This document shows, piece by piece, positions 1 to 7,588 of a stretch of 10,519 nucleotides of DNA. Made by a program: the position numbers and the translations under genes. A model generated the notes under the pieces. It saw only the letters and a list, made by a program, of their open reading frames with translations, did no database searches and had not been told where the DNA came from. The stretch's first letter is position 1; every line of letters begins with the position of its first letter. This DNA comes from Bacteroidales bacterium UBA2716 (lineage in GTDB: Bacteria > Bacteroidota > Bacteroidia > Bacteroidales > UBA932), in NCBI GenBank assembly GCA_002354005.1, contig DEKS01000030.1, forward strand, positions 1-10,519. Reading direction: 5' to 3'.

Positions 1-1242
1 CTGTATTTCCAGTATGGCCGATACCTGCTCATTGCCAGTTCCCGCACGGAAGGCGTTCCGGCCAACCTGCAAGGACTGTGGAACGAAAGCCTCACCCCGC
101 CGTGGAGCAGCAACTACACCACCAACATCAACCTGGAAGAGAACTACTGGCCGGCGGAAAGCACCGCCCTGCCGGAACTGCATGCCCCCCTCCTGGACTT
201 CCTGCACAAATTGTCCCGAAACGGCAGGCAGACGGCGCGGAACTATTACGGGGTACAGGAAGGCTGGTGCGAGGCCCACAACAGCGACATCTGGGCCATG
301 ACCTGTCCCGTGGGAGAAGGCAGCGGAGACCCCTCCTGGGCCAACTGGAACCTGGGCGGTGCCTGGCTGAGCACCCACATCTGGGAGCACTGGCTGTTCA
401 CCCGGGACCGGGAAGCGCTGGAACGTGACTATCCCGTCCTCAAGGGCGCCGCGCAGTTCTGCTTAGGCATCCTGGTGGAAAAGGAAGGCGAATACATCAC
501 CTCCCCCGGCACCTCCCCGGAAAACCTGTACCTGACGCCGGACGGCTATAAGGGCCGAAGCGCCTATGGAGTCACGGCAGACCTGGCCATTGTCCGCGAG
601 TGCCTCACCGACGCCGCCGCGGCCGCCCGTGAGCTGGGGGAAACCGCCTTTGTAAAGCGGGTCGATGCCACCCTTCCCCGCCTGCGTGGCTACCACGTGG
701 GCCGGAACGGTGCCCTGCAGGAATGGTACCACGACTGGGAAGAGCCGGAGCCCTGGCACCGCCATCAGTCCCACCTGATTGGCGTGTACCCCGGCCACCA
801 GATTGCAGCCGGAACGCCCCTGGCCTTAGCCGCCCTCAAAACCCTGGAAATCAAGGGATTTGAAACCACCGGCTGGAGCTGCGGCTGGCGCGTGAACCTC
901 TATGCCCGCCTCCACGATGCAGAAAACGCCTACCGCATGTACCGCCGCCTGCTCCGCTATGTGAGCCCGGATGGCTACACCGGACAGGACGCCCGCCGGG
1001 GCGGCGGCACCTACCCCAACCTCCTGGACGCCCATCCCCCGTTCCAGATAGACGGAAACTTGGGCGGCACTGCGGGCGTGGCGGAAATGCTCCTGCAATC
1101 CACCCCGGACCGGATCATTCCCCTCCCTGCCCTGCCCCAAGCCTGGCCAGACGGCTGGGTAAAAGGCCTCCGTACCCGCACCGGCCAAACCGTGGACATG
1201 CGCTGGAAAAACGGCCGGCTAACCCAATATACCGTACGATGA
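1..1242 (+). CDS. GH95 family alpha-L-fucosidase, C-terminal part (5' end outside the window)
   Basis: The reading frame is open from the first base, so the N-terminus lies upstream; 413 residues are visible. Family GH95 enzymes are inverting exo-glycosidases that release terminal alpha-1,2-linked L-fucose (some members release L-galactose). Numbering from the first visible codon, I see the family hallmarks: the LYFQYGRYLL opening of the catalytic barrel, PANLQGLWN (residues 20-28), TNINLEENYWPAE with the water-positioning Asn42 and Asn44, TSPENLY with the probable general acid Glu174, the WHRHQSHLIGVYPG segment, and QIDGNLGGTAG with Asp351. By spacing these match the catalytic Asn, Asn, Glu and Asp known in Bifidobacterium AfcA; I assigned them by eye. 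The protein ends with the short beta segment usual for the family, so the C-terminus looks complete. Its stop overlaps the start of the dacB-like gene by 4 nt, implying co-transcription. Family is secure; substrate (host mucin, xyloglucan or other) cannot be decided. Confidence 0.93.
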   Translation: MYFQYGRYLLIASSRTEGVPANLQGLWNESLTPPWSSNYTTNINLEENYWPAESTALPELHAPLLDFLHKLSRNGRQTARNYYGVQEGWCEAHNSDIWAMTCPVGEGSGDPSWANWNLGGAWLSTHIWEHWLFTRDREALERDYPVLKGAAQFCLGILVEKEGEYITSPGTSPENLYLTPDGYKGRSAYGVTADLAIVRECLTDAAAAARELGETAFVKRVDATLPRLRGYHVGRNGALQEWYHDWEEPEPWHRHQSHLIGVYPGHQIAAGTPLALAALKTLEIKGFETTGWSCGWRVNLYARLHDAENAYRMYRRLLRYVSPDGYTGQDARRGGGTYPNLLDAHPPFQIDGNLGGTAGVAEMLLQSTPDRIIPLPALPQAWPDGWVKGLRTRTGQTVDMRWKNGRLTQYTVR

Positions 1243-2714
1243 TGAAAAAATTTGCAGCCTTCCTTGGAGCCCTCCTGGTCCTGGTGCACGCCAGTGCGCA
1301 GACCCCGGCCCAGCAATATGCGAACCGCCAGTCCCACAGCGGTGTGCTCAAGGACGCCGTGTGGGGCGCCCTGGCCGTCCACCGCGATGGACACACCCTG
1401 GTGAGCCTGAATCAGAGCCGGCGCATGGTCCCGGCCTCCAACATGAAGCTGGTCACCACCGGCACGGCGCTCCACTATTTTGGTCCGGACGGCCGCTTCC
1501 GCACGGAACTCGGGTACACCGGAGAAATCAGGGATGGCGTGCTGGAAGGAGATGTGTACATTATCGGTCACGGGGACCCCACTCTGGGCACCCGGGACAG
1601 TATCGCCACCGACGTCGGCACGCTTTTCCGCCAATGGAAATCGTTACTCAAGGAAGCGGGCATCCAGGCCATCCATGGCCGGATTGTGGGCGATGGAACC
1701 GCCTTCGAAGGCAACCTGGAGCACCGCACCTGGGGGTACGATGACATTGGCACCTATTACGGAACCGGAACCAATGCGCTAAGTTTTTACGCCAACGCCA
1801 TCGACTTTGCCGTGCGCGCAGCAACGCCCGGAGAACCGGTCCGGGTGGAGCAGACTTATCCCCAGACCCCCTGGCTGCATTTCCGGAACTACAGCATAAC
1901 CGGGCCTGCGGGCACCGGCAACAGCCTGTACCTGTACACCACGGACCTGGCCCCGCATGCAGAGCTCCGCGGCTCTTTCGCCACCGACCGCAAGCCCAAG
2001 ACCGAGCATTTTGCCAACAAGTTCGGGGCCCTCACCTGCGCCTACTACTTCCGGAAATACCTGCAGGACACCGGCTGGGAGGTCACTGGCAGCTATGCCG
2101 ATGTGGACCGCAGCGGGCACATCCGCCCCGGCAGTTTCGTTCCCGAAGAAAAGGCCGGCGAGCCAACCGTGCTGGGCGAGACCGTATCGGCCCCGATAGC
2201 GGACATTGCCCGCATCACCAACGTACGCAGCGACAACTTCTACGCGGAAGCCCTGTTCCGCGCCATGGGCGAAGACCGTACCGGCGTGGCCCTCTTTGAC
2301 AGCTGCCTGGTCGCTCAGCGCCAGGTACTTACGGAGCTTAGCGTAGACCCGGACGGCGTGCGTCAGGTAGACGGCTGCGGCCTGTCCCGCATGAACTACG
2401 TGTCGCCGGAATGGATGGTGGGCTTCCTGCAGGCCATGCAGCAAAGCCCCGCCTTCGGCGCCTTCCTCTCCTCGCTTCCCCACCCGGGAGAAGGCACCTT
2501 GAGCGCGCTCCTGCCCAGCCAGGCCGGCCGCGAACGCATCTGCATCAAAAGCGGCTCCATGGACGGGGTCCTCTGCTACTCCGGCTATATCCTGGCTCCG
2601 GACGGCACGCCCGAGGTTACTCTCTCCATCATGACCAACCACACCACAGCCACCCCCAAGGAGGTTCGCGCCGTTTTGGCCCACTTGTTGAAGCTATTAA
2701 TGGAAGAAATTTAG
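1239..2714 (+). CDS. dacB: D-alanyl-D-alanine carboxypeptidase/endopeptidase, PBP4 type (peptidase S13)
   Basis: This 491-residue protein is a low-molecular-weight class C penicillin-binding protein. The family trims terminal D-Ala from peptidoglycan stem peptides and cuts peptide cross-links in the periplasm. The three active-site motifs are present in order: SxxK as S67-N-M-K70, SxN as S331-D-N333, and KTG in its KSG form at 437-439 (followed by SMDGVLCYSG). The roughly 260 residues between the first two motifs match the large insertion typical of S13 enzymes. A signal peptide covers about residues 1-21 (MMKK, a hydrophobic core, cleavage after ASAQ or one residue before), so the mature enzyme is exported. 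The start is ATGATG at 1239; the second Met at 1242 is equally possible, and either overlaps or touches the fucosidase stop, which suggests translational coupling. No frameshift or missing catalytic residue is seen. The family call is firm; the balance of carboxypeptidase and endopeptidase activity is unknown. Confidence 0.95.
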   Translation: MMKKFAAFLGALLVLVHASAQTPAQQYANRQSHSGVLKDAVWGALAVHRDGHTLVSLNQSRRMVPASNMKLVTTGTALHYFGPDGRFRTELGYTGEIRDGVLEGDVYIIGHGDPTLGTRDSIATDVGTLFRQWKSLLKEAGIQAIHGRIVGDGTAFEGNLEHRTWGYDDIGTYYGTGTNALSFYANAIDFAVRAATPGEPVRVEQTYPQTPWLHFRNYSITGPAGTGNSLYLYTTDLAPHAELRGSFATDRKPKTEHFANKFGALTCAYYFRKYLQDTGWEVTGSYADVDRSGHIRPGSFVPEEKAGEPTVLGETVSAPIADIARITNVRSDNFYAEALFRAMGEDRTGVALFDSCLVAQRQVLTELSVDPDGVRQVDGCGLSRMNYVSPEWMVGFLQAMQQSPAFGAFLSSLPHPGEGTLSALLPSQAGRERICIKSGSMDGVLCYSGYILAPDGTPEVTLSIMTNHTTATPKEVRAVLAHLLKLLMEEI

Positions 2715-2722
2715 TATCTTTG
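2715..2722 (+). promoter_or_regulatory. Bacteroidetes -7 promoter element for the envelope operon
   Basis: TATCTTTG fits the Bacteroidetes sigma-ABfr -7 consensus TAnnTTTG and starts at the base after the dacB TAG stop. The start codon of the next gene follows 8 nt after the element, so the expected transcript has almost no 5' leader. No well-spaced -33 TTTG is present; the nearest candidate, GTTG at 2687-2690, is 24 nt upstream, slightly long. The same TATCTTTGC core recurs upstream of the two divergent genes near the right end, which strengthens the call. Confidence 0.7.
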
Positions 2723-2730
2723 CGGGATAC

Positions 2731-3597
2731 ATGCGCAAGTACGTGTACATAGCGGCTTTTCTGATGGCGGCAACCTCCTGCAAGGTAGCCTCCACCCTTG
2801 CCGAAACCGCCACCGAACTCCTCCGCGGAGAAGTGGTGGCCCGTGCCGGCTCACACATCCTGCACCGTGAGCAGCTGGAAAGCTATATTCCCACCGGCGT
2901 TTCGCGGGAAGACAGCATTAATCTGGCGCACCAGTACATCAATGCCTGGGCAGAGGACCTCCTCTTGCTGGACATGGCGGAAGAACAGCTCTCGGAAGCG
3001 GAGAAAGACGTATCGGCAGAACTGGAAGATTACCGCCGGACGCTCCTGAAGTTCCGCTATGAGCAGCGCTACATCGAGCAGCGGCTGGACACCCTGGTCA
3101 CCGACGAAGAAATTATCCGGTACTACAACGCCAACCCGGGCAAATTCCGCCTGGAACGCCCCATTGTAAAAGCGCGCTATCTCATTCTTCCCGCCGGTTC
3201 CAAAAAACTGAGCGCCCTGCGTACCCTCATTTCCTCGGACGACGAGAAAAGCGCCGCAGAGGCCGCCAACCTGTCCACCACCATCGCCATCAAATATGTG
3301 GATGCCGCCAACACCTGGCAGGATGCCCTTCTTGTGGCCCAGGACCTGGGCATGGACTACGGGAAAATGATGGCCTCCCTGAAAGGCCAGTTCGTAGAAT
3401 GGACAGACGAGGGTAATGTCCTGCACCTGGCCTGCCTGGTGGATATGATTCCGGAAGGCCGCACGGCACCGCTGGAATACTGCACCACGCGCATCCGCGA
3501 CCTCATCCTGAGCTCCCGCAAACATGAGCTGGAGACCCAGCTGGAGCAGGACGTGCTGCAGAATGCCCGCAAGAACAAAAAATTAGTAATCTATTGA
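2731..3597 (+). CDS. SurA/parvulin-related periplasmic lipoprotein
   Basis: This 288-residue protein looks like a membrane-anchored foldase. Residues 1-17 form a lipoprotein signal (MRKYVYIAAFLMAATSC) with the acylated cysteine at Cys17 in an A-T-S-C lipobox. Residues about 33-125 are helical and resemble the SurA N-terminal chaperone region, including a VTDEEIIRYYNANPGKF segment of the kind that precedes parvulin domains. Residues about 140-250 occupy the place of a PpiC/parvulin domain but lack its recognisable catalytic signatures: there is no clear HIL strand and no GG-x-LG loop. A helix near the C-terminus (255-285) is like that closing the SurA chaperone fold. It is therefore more likely a chaperone or holdase for outer-membrane proteins than an active isomerase; that is inference. 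It is the first gene of the operon, with a promoter 8 nt upstream, and ends 2 nt before the surA start. No Shine-Dalgarno sequence is seen. Relationship to SurA is moderately sure; activity is unknown. Confidence 0.72.
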   Translation: MRKYVYIAAFLMAATSCKVASTLAETATELLRGEVVARAGSHILHREQLESYIPTGVSREDSINLAHQYINAWAEDLLLLDMAEEQLSEAEKDVSAELEDYRRTLLKFRYEQRYIEQRLDTLVTDEEIIRYYNANPGKFRLERPIVKARYLILPAGSKKLSALRTLISSDDEKSAAEAANLSTTIAIKYVDAANTWQDALLVAQDLGMDYGKMMASLKGQFVEWTDEGNVLHLACLVDMIPEGRTAPLEYCTTRIRDLILSSRKHELETQLEQDVLQNARKNKKLVIY

Positions 3598-3599
3598 GT

Positions 3600-4970
3600 A
3601 TGAAACATATCTTCCTGTCAGCCGCCGCTTTGCTGGCATGCCTTACGCTCAGTGCCCAAAAGTACAAGGGCATTGTGGACAAAACCGTTGCCGTCGTGGG
3701 CGGAGAAACCATCCTCCTGTCGGACATTGAGGCAGAGGTGCAGCAAATGCGCGCCACCGGCGCCGGGTCGGACCGGGACCTCCGCTGTGAAGTGCTGGAG
3801 AACATGCTGGACGCCAAGATTTTCCTGATGCAGGCCCGAATAGACTCCCTCACCGTAAACAACGACATGGTACAGGGCAACCTGGCACAACGCATAGACT
3901 GGTTCCGCACGCAGCTGGGCGGCGATGAAGAGATGGAAAAATACTTTGGAAAACCGCTGTACAAACTCCGCCAGGAATGGCAGAAAGCCCTTGAGGAGCA
4001 GAGCCTCACGGAGCAGGAGCGCATGGAGATTGCCGGCAAAATGCCGGAGGTAACCCCGCACGACGTAAAGCAGTACATGGACGCCACGGACCCGGAAGAC
4101 CTCCCGGTGGTGCCCGTGAAGTATCAGCTGAGCCAGATTTGCCTGTATCCGGACCGCGAAAAGGCGGCCATGGCCGTGAAGGAGAAACTCCTGAGCCTGC
4201 GGGAACGCATCATGAACGGCGAAAAGTTCAGCACCCTGGCCCGAATCTACTCCGAGGACCCCGGCAGCGCCCGTCGTGGCGGTGAGCTGGGCCTGGCCTC
4301 CAAGTCCATCTTCTGGCCGGCCTTCTCGGATGCCGCCATGGCCCTGCGCCCCGGCACCATCTCCCAGATTGTGGAAACCCCGGACGGCTTCCACATCATT
4401 GAAGTCATTGAAAAGAAGGGCGATATGTTCAACGCCCGCCACATCCTCATCAAACCCCAGTACACGGCGGAAGACCGCGAGAAAGCCTTCCACAAACTGG
4501 ACAGCCTGCGCAGCAAAATCCTGGAGGGGGAAATCAGTTTCACCATGGCGGCGCGCTTCTTCTCCGAGGACCCGGCCACCCGCACCAACGGCGGCCAAAT
4601 GGCCGACCCTGCCACCGGCTCCGCCTACTTCGAGATCGACCAGCTCAAACCGGCCGATTATGCCGCCATCAAAGACCTGAAGGTGGGCGAAATCTCCGAG
4701 CCCGTGGAGTCGCAGGACAACGAAGGCTACCTGCAGGGCAGAACGGGCAACCTGGTGTACAAGGTAATCAAGATAGACAAGATTGTCCCCGCCCATACCG
4801 CCACCTTCGAACACGACTACACCCAAATTCTGGACAAGGTGAAGGAAATCAAGCAGAAGGAGGCCGTAGACGCCTTCCTGGCCGGGAAGGTGAAAGACAC
4901 GTATATCATCATCGACCCGCTCTTCCACGAATGTGAATTCACCCGCGAGGTGTGGAATGCCCGTAAATAG
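3600..4970 (+). CDS. surA: SurA-type periplasmic peptidyl-prolyl cis-trans isomerase/chaperone with two parvulin domains
   Basis: SurA-type proteins escort unfolded outer-membrane proteins through the periplasm and isomerise X-Pro bonds. This 456-residue protein has a cleavable signal peptide (about 1-20, ending LSAQ), a helical SurA N-terminal domain containing VDKTVAVVGGETILLSDIEAE (roughly residues 24-44), and two tandem parvulin domains at about 170-272 and 277-400. Domain 1 has the GGELGLA loop (Gly227 onward) and the closing TPDGFHIIEV strand, but Gln179 stands where parvulins usually carry the first active-site His. Domain 2 keeps that His in ARHILIKP (His281) and has NGGQM, with an insertion before its last strand. 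The C-terminal helical segment follows. I chose ATG at 3600, 2 nt after the preceding stop; an in-frame TTG at 3594 would add two residues and overlap that stop, which is less likely. The stop overlaps the next start by 1 nt. Family assignment is firm. Confidence 0.92.
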   Translation: MKHIFLSAAALLACLTLSAQKYKGIVDKTVAVVGGETILLSDIEAEVQQMRATGAGSDRDLRCEVLENMLDAKIFLMQARIDSLTVNNDMVQGNLAQRIDWFRTQLGGDEEMEKYFGKPLYKLRQEWQKALEEQSLTEQERMEIAGKMPEVTPHDVKQYMDATDPEDLPVVPVKYQLSQICLYPDREKAAMAVKEKLLSLRERIMNGEKFSTLARIYSEDPGSARRGGELGLASKSIFWPAFSDAAMALRPGTISQIVETPDGFHIIEVIEKKGDMFNARHILIKPQYTAEDREKAFHKLDSLRSKILEGEISFTMAARFFSEDPATRTNGGQMADPATGSAYFEIDQLKPADYAAIKDLKVGEISEPVESQDNEGYLQGRTGNLVYKVIKIDKIVPAHTATFEHDYTQILDKVKEIKQKEAVDAFLAGKVKDTYIIIDPLFHECEFTREVWNARK

Positions 4971-7588
4971 TGCGCCGCAGGCTTGTTCATACCATCTGCT
5001 GCTTGCTGTCGGCCCTGGCGGCAGCGGCGCTCCTGTATGCCCAGGAGCCTCTGAAGAAGAAAGAGGGGGACGACGGGAAGGTGCACCTCATTAGCGCCCA
5101 AAGCGCCCAGCTCATTGAGGACAAAGACGGGCAGAGCTACCGCAAGGTCATCGGGCCGGCCCGCTTCCTGCACAACGACACCTACCTGCTGTGCGACACC
5201 GCCCTGTGGAACGTCAACACCAACATCATCGACGCCGTGGGCCATGTGCGCATTATCCAGGACCAGACGCAGCTGAGCAGCGAAACCCTGCAATACGTAG
5301 TGGACGACAATATGGCCCGATTCCGGGGTTCCCTGGTGCAGCTGGAAGACAAAGACAACAATACCCTCCGTACGCGCTACCTGGACTACAACACAAAGGA
5401 CTCCGTGGCCATCTTCCAGGACGGCGGCGCCATGCGGGACAAAGACGGACAAATCATCGAGAGCCTGTACGGCACCTATGACTCCAAAGCCCACCTGTTC
5501 GTGTTCAACGACCAGGTGAACATGTACCTGGACACCACCTTTGTGAAAACCTCCCGCCTGGAGTACCGCAGCGACCTTTCCACCGCCTACTTCGGCTTTG
5601 CCACCGACATGTGGCAGGACGATAAAATGCTCAGCGCCAACGACGGCTGGTACGACCGCGGCCGGGAGCTCTTTTTCTTCCGCCGCAACGTGCACGTGCT
5701 CACGCAGGACCAGGAGACCTGGTCGGACTCCCTATATTATTACAGGACCGTGGGCGATGCGGACCTCCTGGGTCATGTGGAGCTCATGGACACCACGCGG
5801 AACGTCTTTGCGCTGGCCGGCAAGTTCCAATACACCGACAGCCTGTCACAGATTCGCATGACGCGGGAGCCCGCCATCATGTCCATCAGTGAGGAAAAAG
5901 ACAAACGGGACACCCTGTATCTGGGGGGTGATCTGCTGCTCCTGCGGGGCATTCGGAAATGCGACATCCCCGAAGAATGGGAAAAGGATGCCCAGAAGCG
6001 CCTCTCGGACATTGCCGGAGACCCGGTGATGGAATACCGCAGGAAGGCCGCGGAAGCCGCTGCGGCAGCAGCAGCCAAAGCGGCGGAAGAAGCCGCCCTA
6101 ACCGATCCCAACCGTCCGCCGGCGCCCCCGGCGCAAGGCCAGAAAACCGGCAAGCCGGCCGATAAGCCGGCCGACAAAACGGCAAACAAACCCGCCGACA
6201 AGCCCAAGGCTGCGCCCGCAGACTCTCTAAAAGCGCAAGCGGACACCCTGCAGGCACCCGTAGACAGTTTAAAGGCACCGGCAGACAGCTTGAAGGTGCC
6301 GGCCGATACCCTGGCGGTGCCCCAGGACTCGCTTGCACTGGCCCCCGTGGACACGCTGCCGCCGCCCAAGGACACCACCAAGATTAACTTTATCTGGGGC
6401 TCCAAGCATGTACGCATGTTCCGCCGGGACATGCAAATGTCTTCCGACTCCCTCATCTACTCGGACCTGGATTCCCTGGTACGCCTGTACCAGAACCCCA
6501 TCTTCTTCAACGAGGGCAATCGGCAATACACCGCCGACAGCATTTACATGGTCATTAAGAACAAGCAGATGGAAAAAGCCCACCTGCTGGCCAATGCCTT
6601 CATCACCATTCAGGAAGACCCGCACAGCTACGACCAAATCCGCGGTACGGAGATGGTGGCCTATTTTGACTCCACATCGGCCCTCACCCGCTTTGACGCC
6701 CTGGGCGGTGCCTCATCCATCTTCTACCTGGAAGAGAAAGGCGCCCTGGCCACGGTGAACAAGGTGGAATCCAAGATGATTTACGCCACCTTCAAGGACG
6801 GCGAGATAGAACGCATTTACTATTACGACAATCCCAAGAACGACGGGTATCCCACCGTGCAGATGCCGGAAGAGGACAAAACCCTCAAGGGATTCCGCTG
6901 GGACCCGGAACGCCGTCCGGCTTCGCCGCTGGATGTCACCTCGTTAACCCCGCGTCGGAGTGAACGGACGGCTTACCTGGCCCGGCCCCATACGCAGTTT
7001 ACACAGACGGAGGACTACTTCCCCGGTCACATCAAAAAGATTTACCGCGACATTGCCATCCGCGACTCCCTGCAGGTGGTCCGGGACCGCGCCCGCCAGC
7101 GGGAACAGGATTCCCTGGCCCGCGCCAAAGGCGACACCACCCTCACGGCCCTGCCGGACACGCTGGTCGCTCCGACCGACTCCCTGGCAATGGCCGCCAA
7201 GGACAGCCTGAGTGTGCCGGCCGTGCCTGTGCCGCCCGTGGACAGCCTGTCCACCGCAGCCGTAACGGATTCCCTGGCCACCAAGCCGGCGGAACAGCAG
7301 CCCAAGACGGAAAAAGAACTGAAGGAAGAGGCCAAAGCCCGCGAGAAGGCGGCAAGGGAGGCCGCCAAGGCCGCCAAACAGGCGGAACGGGAAGCCAAAT
7401 GGGCCGAGGAAGACCGCCGCTATGAGGAAAAAATGGCCGCCAAGGCACAGCGCAAACTGGATAAGGCACGCGCCAAAAAGCTCAAGGCCCTCCAGAAACT
7501 GGCCCGACAGGCACAGAAAGAGCGGGAGCGGTTCCTCAAGTACCTGGAAAAAGAAAGGAAAAAAGCACTGATAAATAAAGACCAATAA
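4970..7588 (+). CDS. OstA/LptA-like periplasmic protein with repeat-rich linkers and a charged coiled-coil tail
   Basis: This 872-residue exported protein belongs to the Bacteroidetes OstA-like group, related to the LptA/LptD-N beta-jellyroll that carries lipopolysaccharide across the periplasm. A signal peptide covers about 1-25 (MRRR, hydrophobic core, LLYAQ). Residues about 40-330 show the repeated OstA pattern of short strands: CDTALWN, DAVGHVRI, LSSETLQY, ARFRGSLVQL, DSLYYYR, LLGHVEL. A low-complexity linker follows (355-470: Ala-rich, then KPAD repeats, then DSL/DTL heptads). OstA-like strands resume at about 472-655 (KHVRMFRRDMQMSSDSLIYS and on). Next come a second Pro/Ala DSL linker (729-769) and a Lys/Glu/Ala-rich helical tail (779-872), probably a coiled coil. 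The start is GTG, inside the TAGTG that also ends surA; no better in-frame start is near. The stop abuts the galE ATG. The direct role in LPS transport is inference from fold and neighbours. Confidence 0.82.
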   Translation: MRRRLVHTICCLLSALAAAALLYAQEPLKKKEGDDGKVHLISAQSAQLIEDKDGQSYRKVIGPARFLHNDTYLLCDTALWNVNTNIIDAVGHVRIIQDQTQLSSETLQYVVDDNMARFRGSLVQLEDKDNNTLRTRYLDYNTKDSVAIFQDGGAMRDKDGQIIESLYGTYDSKAHLFVFNDQVNMYLDTTFVKTSRLEYRSDLSTAYFGFATDMWQDDKMLSANDGWYDRGRELFFFRRNVHVLTQDQETWSDSLYYYRTVGDADLLGHVELMDTTRNVFALAGKFQYTDSLSQIRMTREPAIMSISEEKDKRDTLYLGGDLLLLRGIRKCDIPEEWEKDAQKRLSDIAGDPVMEYRRKAAEAAAAAAAKAAEEAALTDPNRPPAPPAQGQKTGKPADKPADKTANKPADKPKAAPADSLKAQADTLQAPVDSLKAPADSLKVPADTLAVPQDSLALAPVDTLPPPKDTTKINFIWGSKHVRMFRRDMQMSSDSLIYSDLDSLVRLYQNPIFFNEGNRQYTADSIYMVIKNKQMEKAHLLANAFITIQEDPHSYDQIRGTEMVAYFDSTSALTRFDALGGASSIFYLEEKGALATVNKVESKMIYATFKDGEIERIYYYDNPKNDGYPTVQMPEEDKTLKGFRWDPERRPASPLDVTSLTPRRSERTAYLARPHTQFTQTEDYFPGHIKKIYRDIAIRDSLQVVRDRARQREQDSLARAKGDTTLTALPDTLVAPTDSLAMAAKDSLSVPAVPVPPVDSLSTAAVTDSLATKPAEQQPKTEKELKEEAKAREKAAREAAKAAKQAEREAKWAEEDRRYEEKMAAKAQRKLDKARAKKLKALQKLARQAQKERERFLKYLEKERKKALINKDQ
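6152..6340 (+). repeat. In-frame degenerate repeats (KPAD tetrads, then DSL/DTL heptads) in the OstA-like gene
   Basis: Positions 6152-6199 encode four 4-residue units, KPAD KPAD KTAN KPAD (residues 395-410). After a 5-residue joint, 6215-6340 encode six 7-residue units in exact 21-nt register (416-457): PADSLKA, QADTLQA, PVDSLKA, PADSLKV, PADTLAV, PQDSLAL, followed by a partial APVDTLP. The DNA copies have diverged at third positions while the protein pattern is kept, so the repeat is old or under selection at the protein level. It is a probable disordered, extended linker between the two OstA-like halves. Confidence 0.85.
7154..7276 (+). repeat. Second DSL/DTL low-complexity linker in the OstA-like gene
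   Basis: Residues 729-769 contain PDTLVAPTDSL, AKDSLSVPA, PPVDSLSTA and TDSLATKP. The D-S/T-L core is that of the first linker, but the units are spaced less regularly (about 7 to 13 residues). The segment separates the last OstA-like strands from the charged C-terminal helix and is probably disordered. Confidence 0.65.

Noticed and set aside
3594..3599. TTG at 3594 as the surA start.
   Set aside because: ATG at 3600 follows two codons later in frame, gives a normal signal peptide and avoids the overlap with the previous stop codon.
3618..4928. A 436-codon open frame on the minus strand, antisense to surA, and similar long antisense frames within dacB (1779-2684) and the OstA-like gene (4817-5695).
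   Set aside because: The sense genes have clear family motifs, and GC-rich codon use leaves few stops on the opposite strand. The antisense proteins are rich in Gly, Val, His and Gln and show no recognisable motif.
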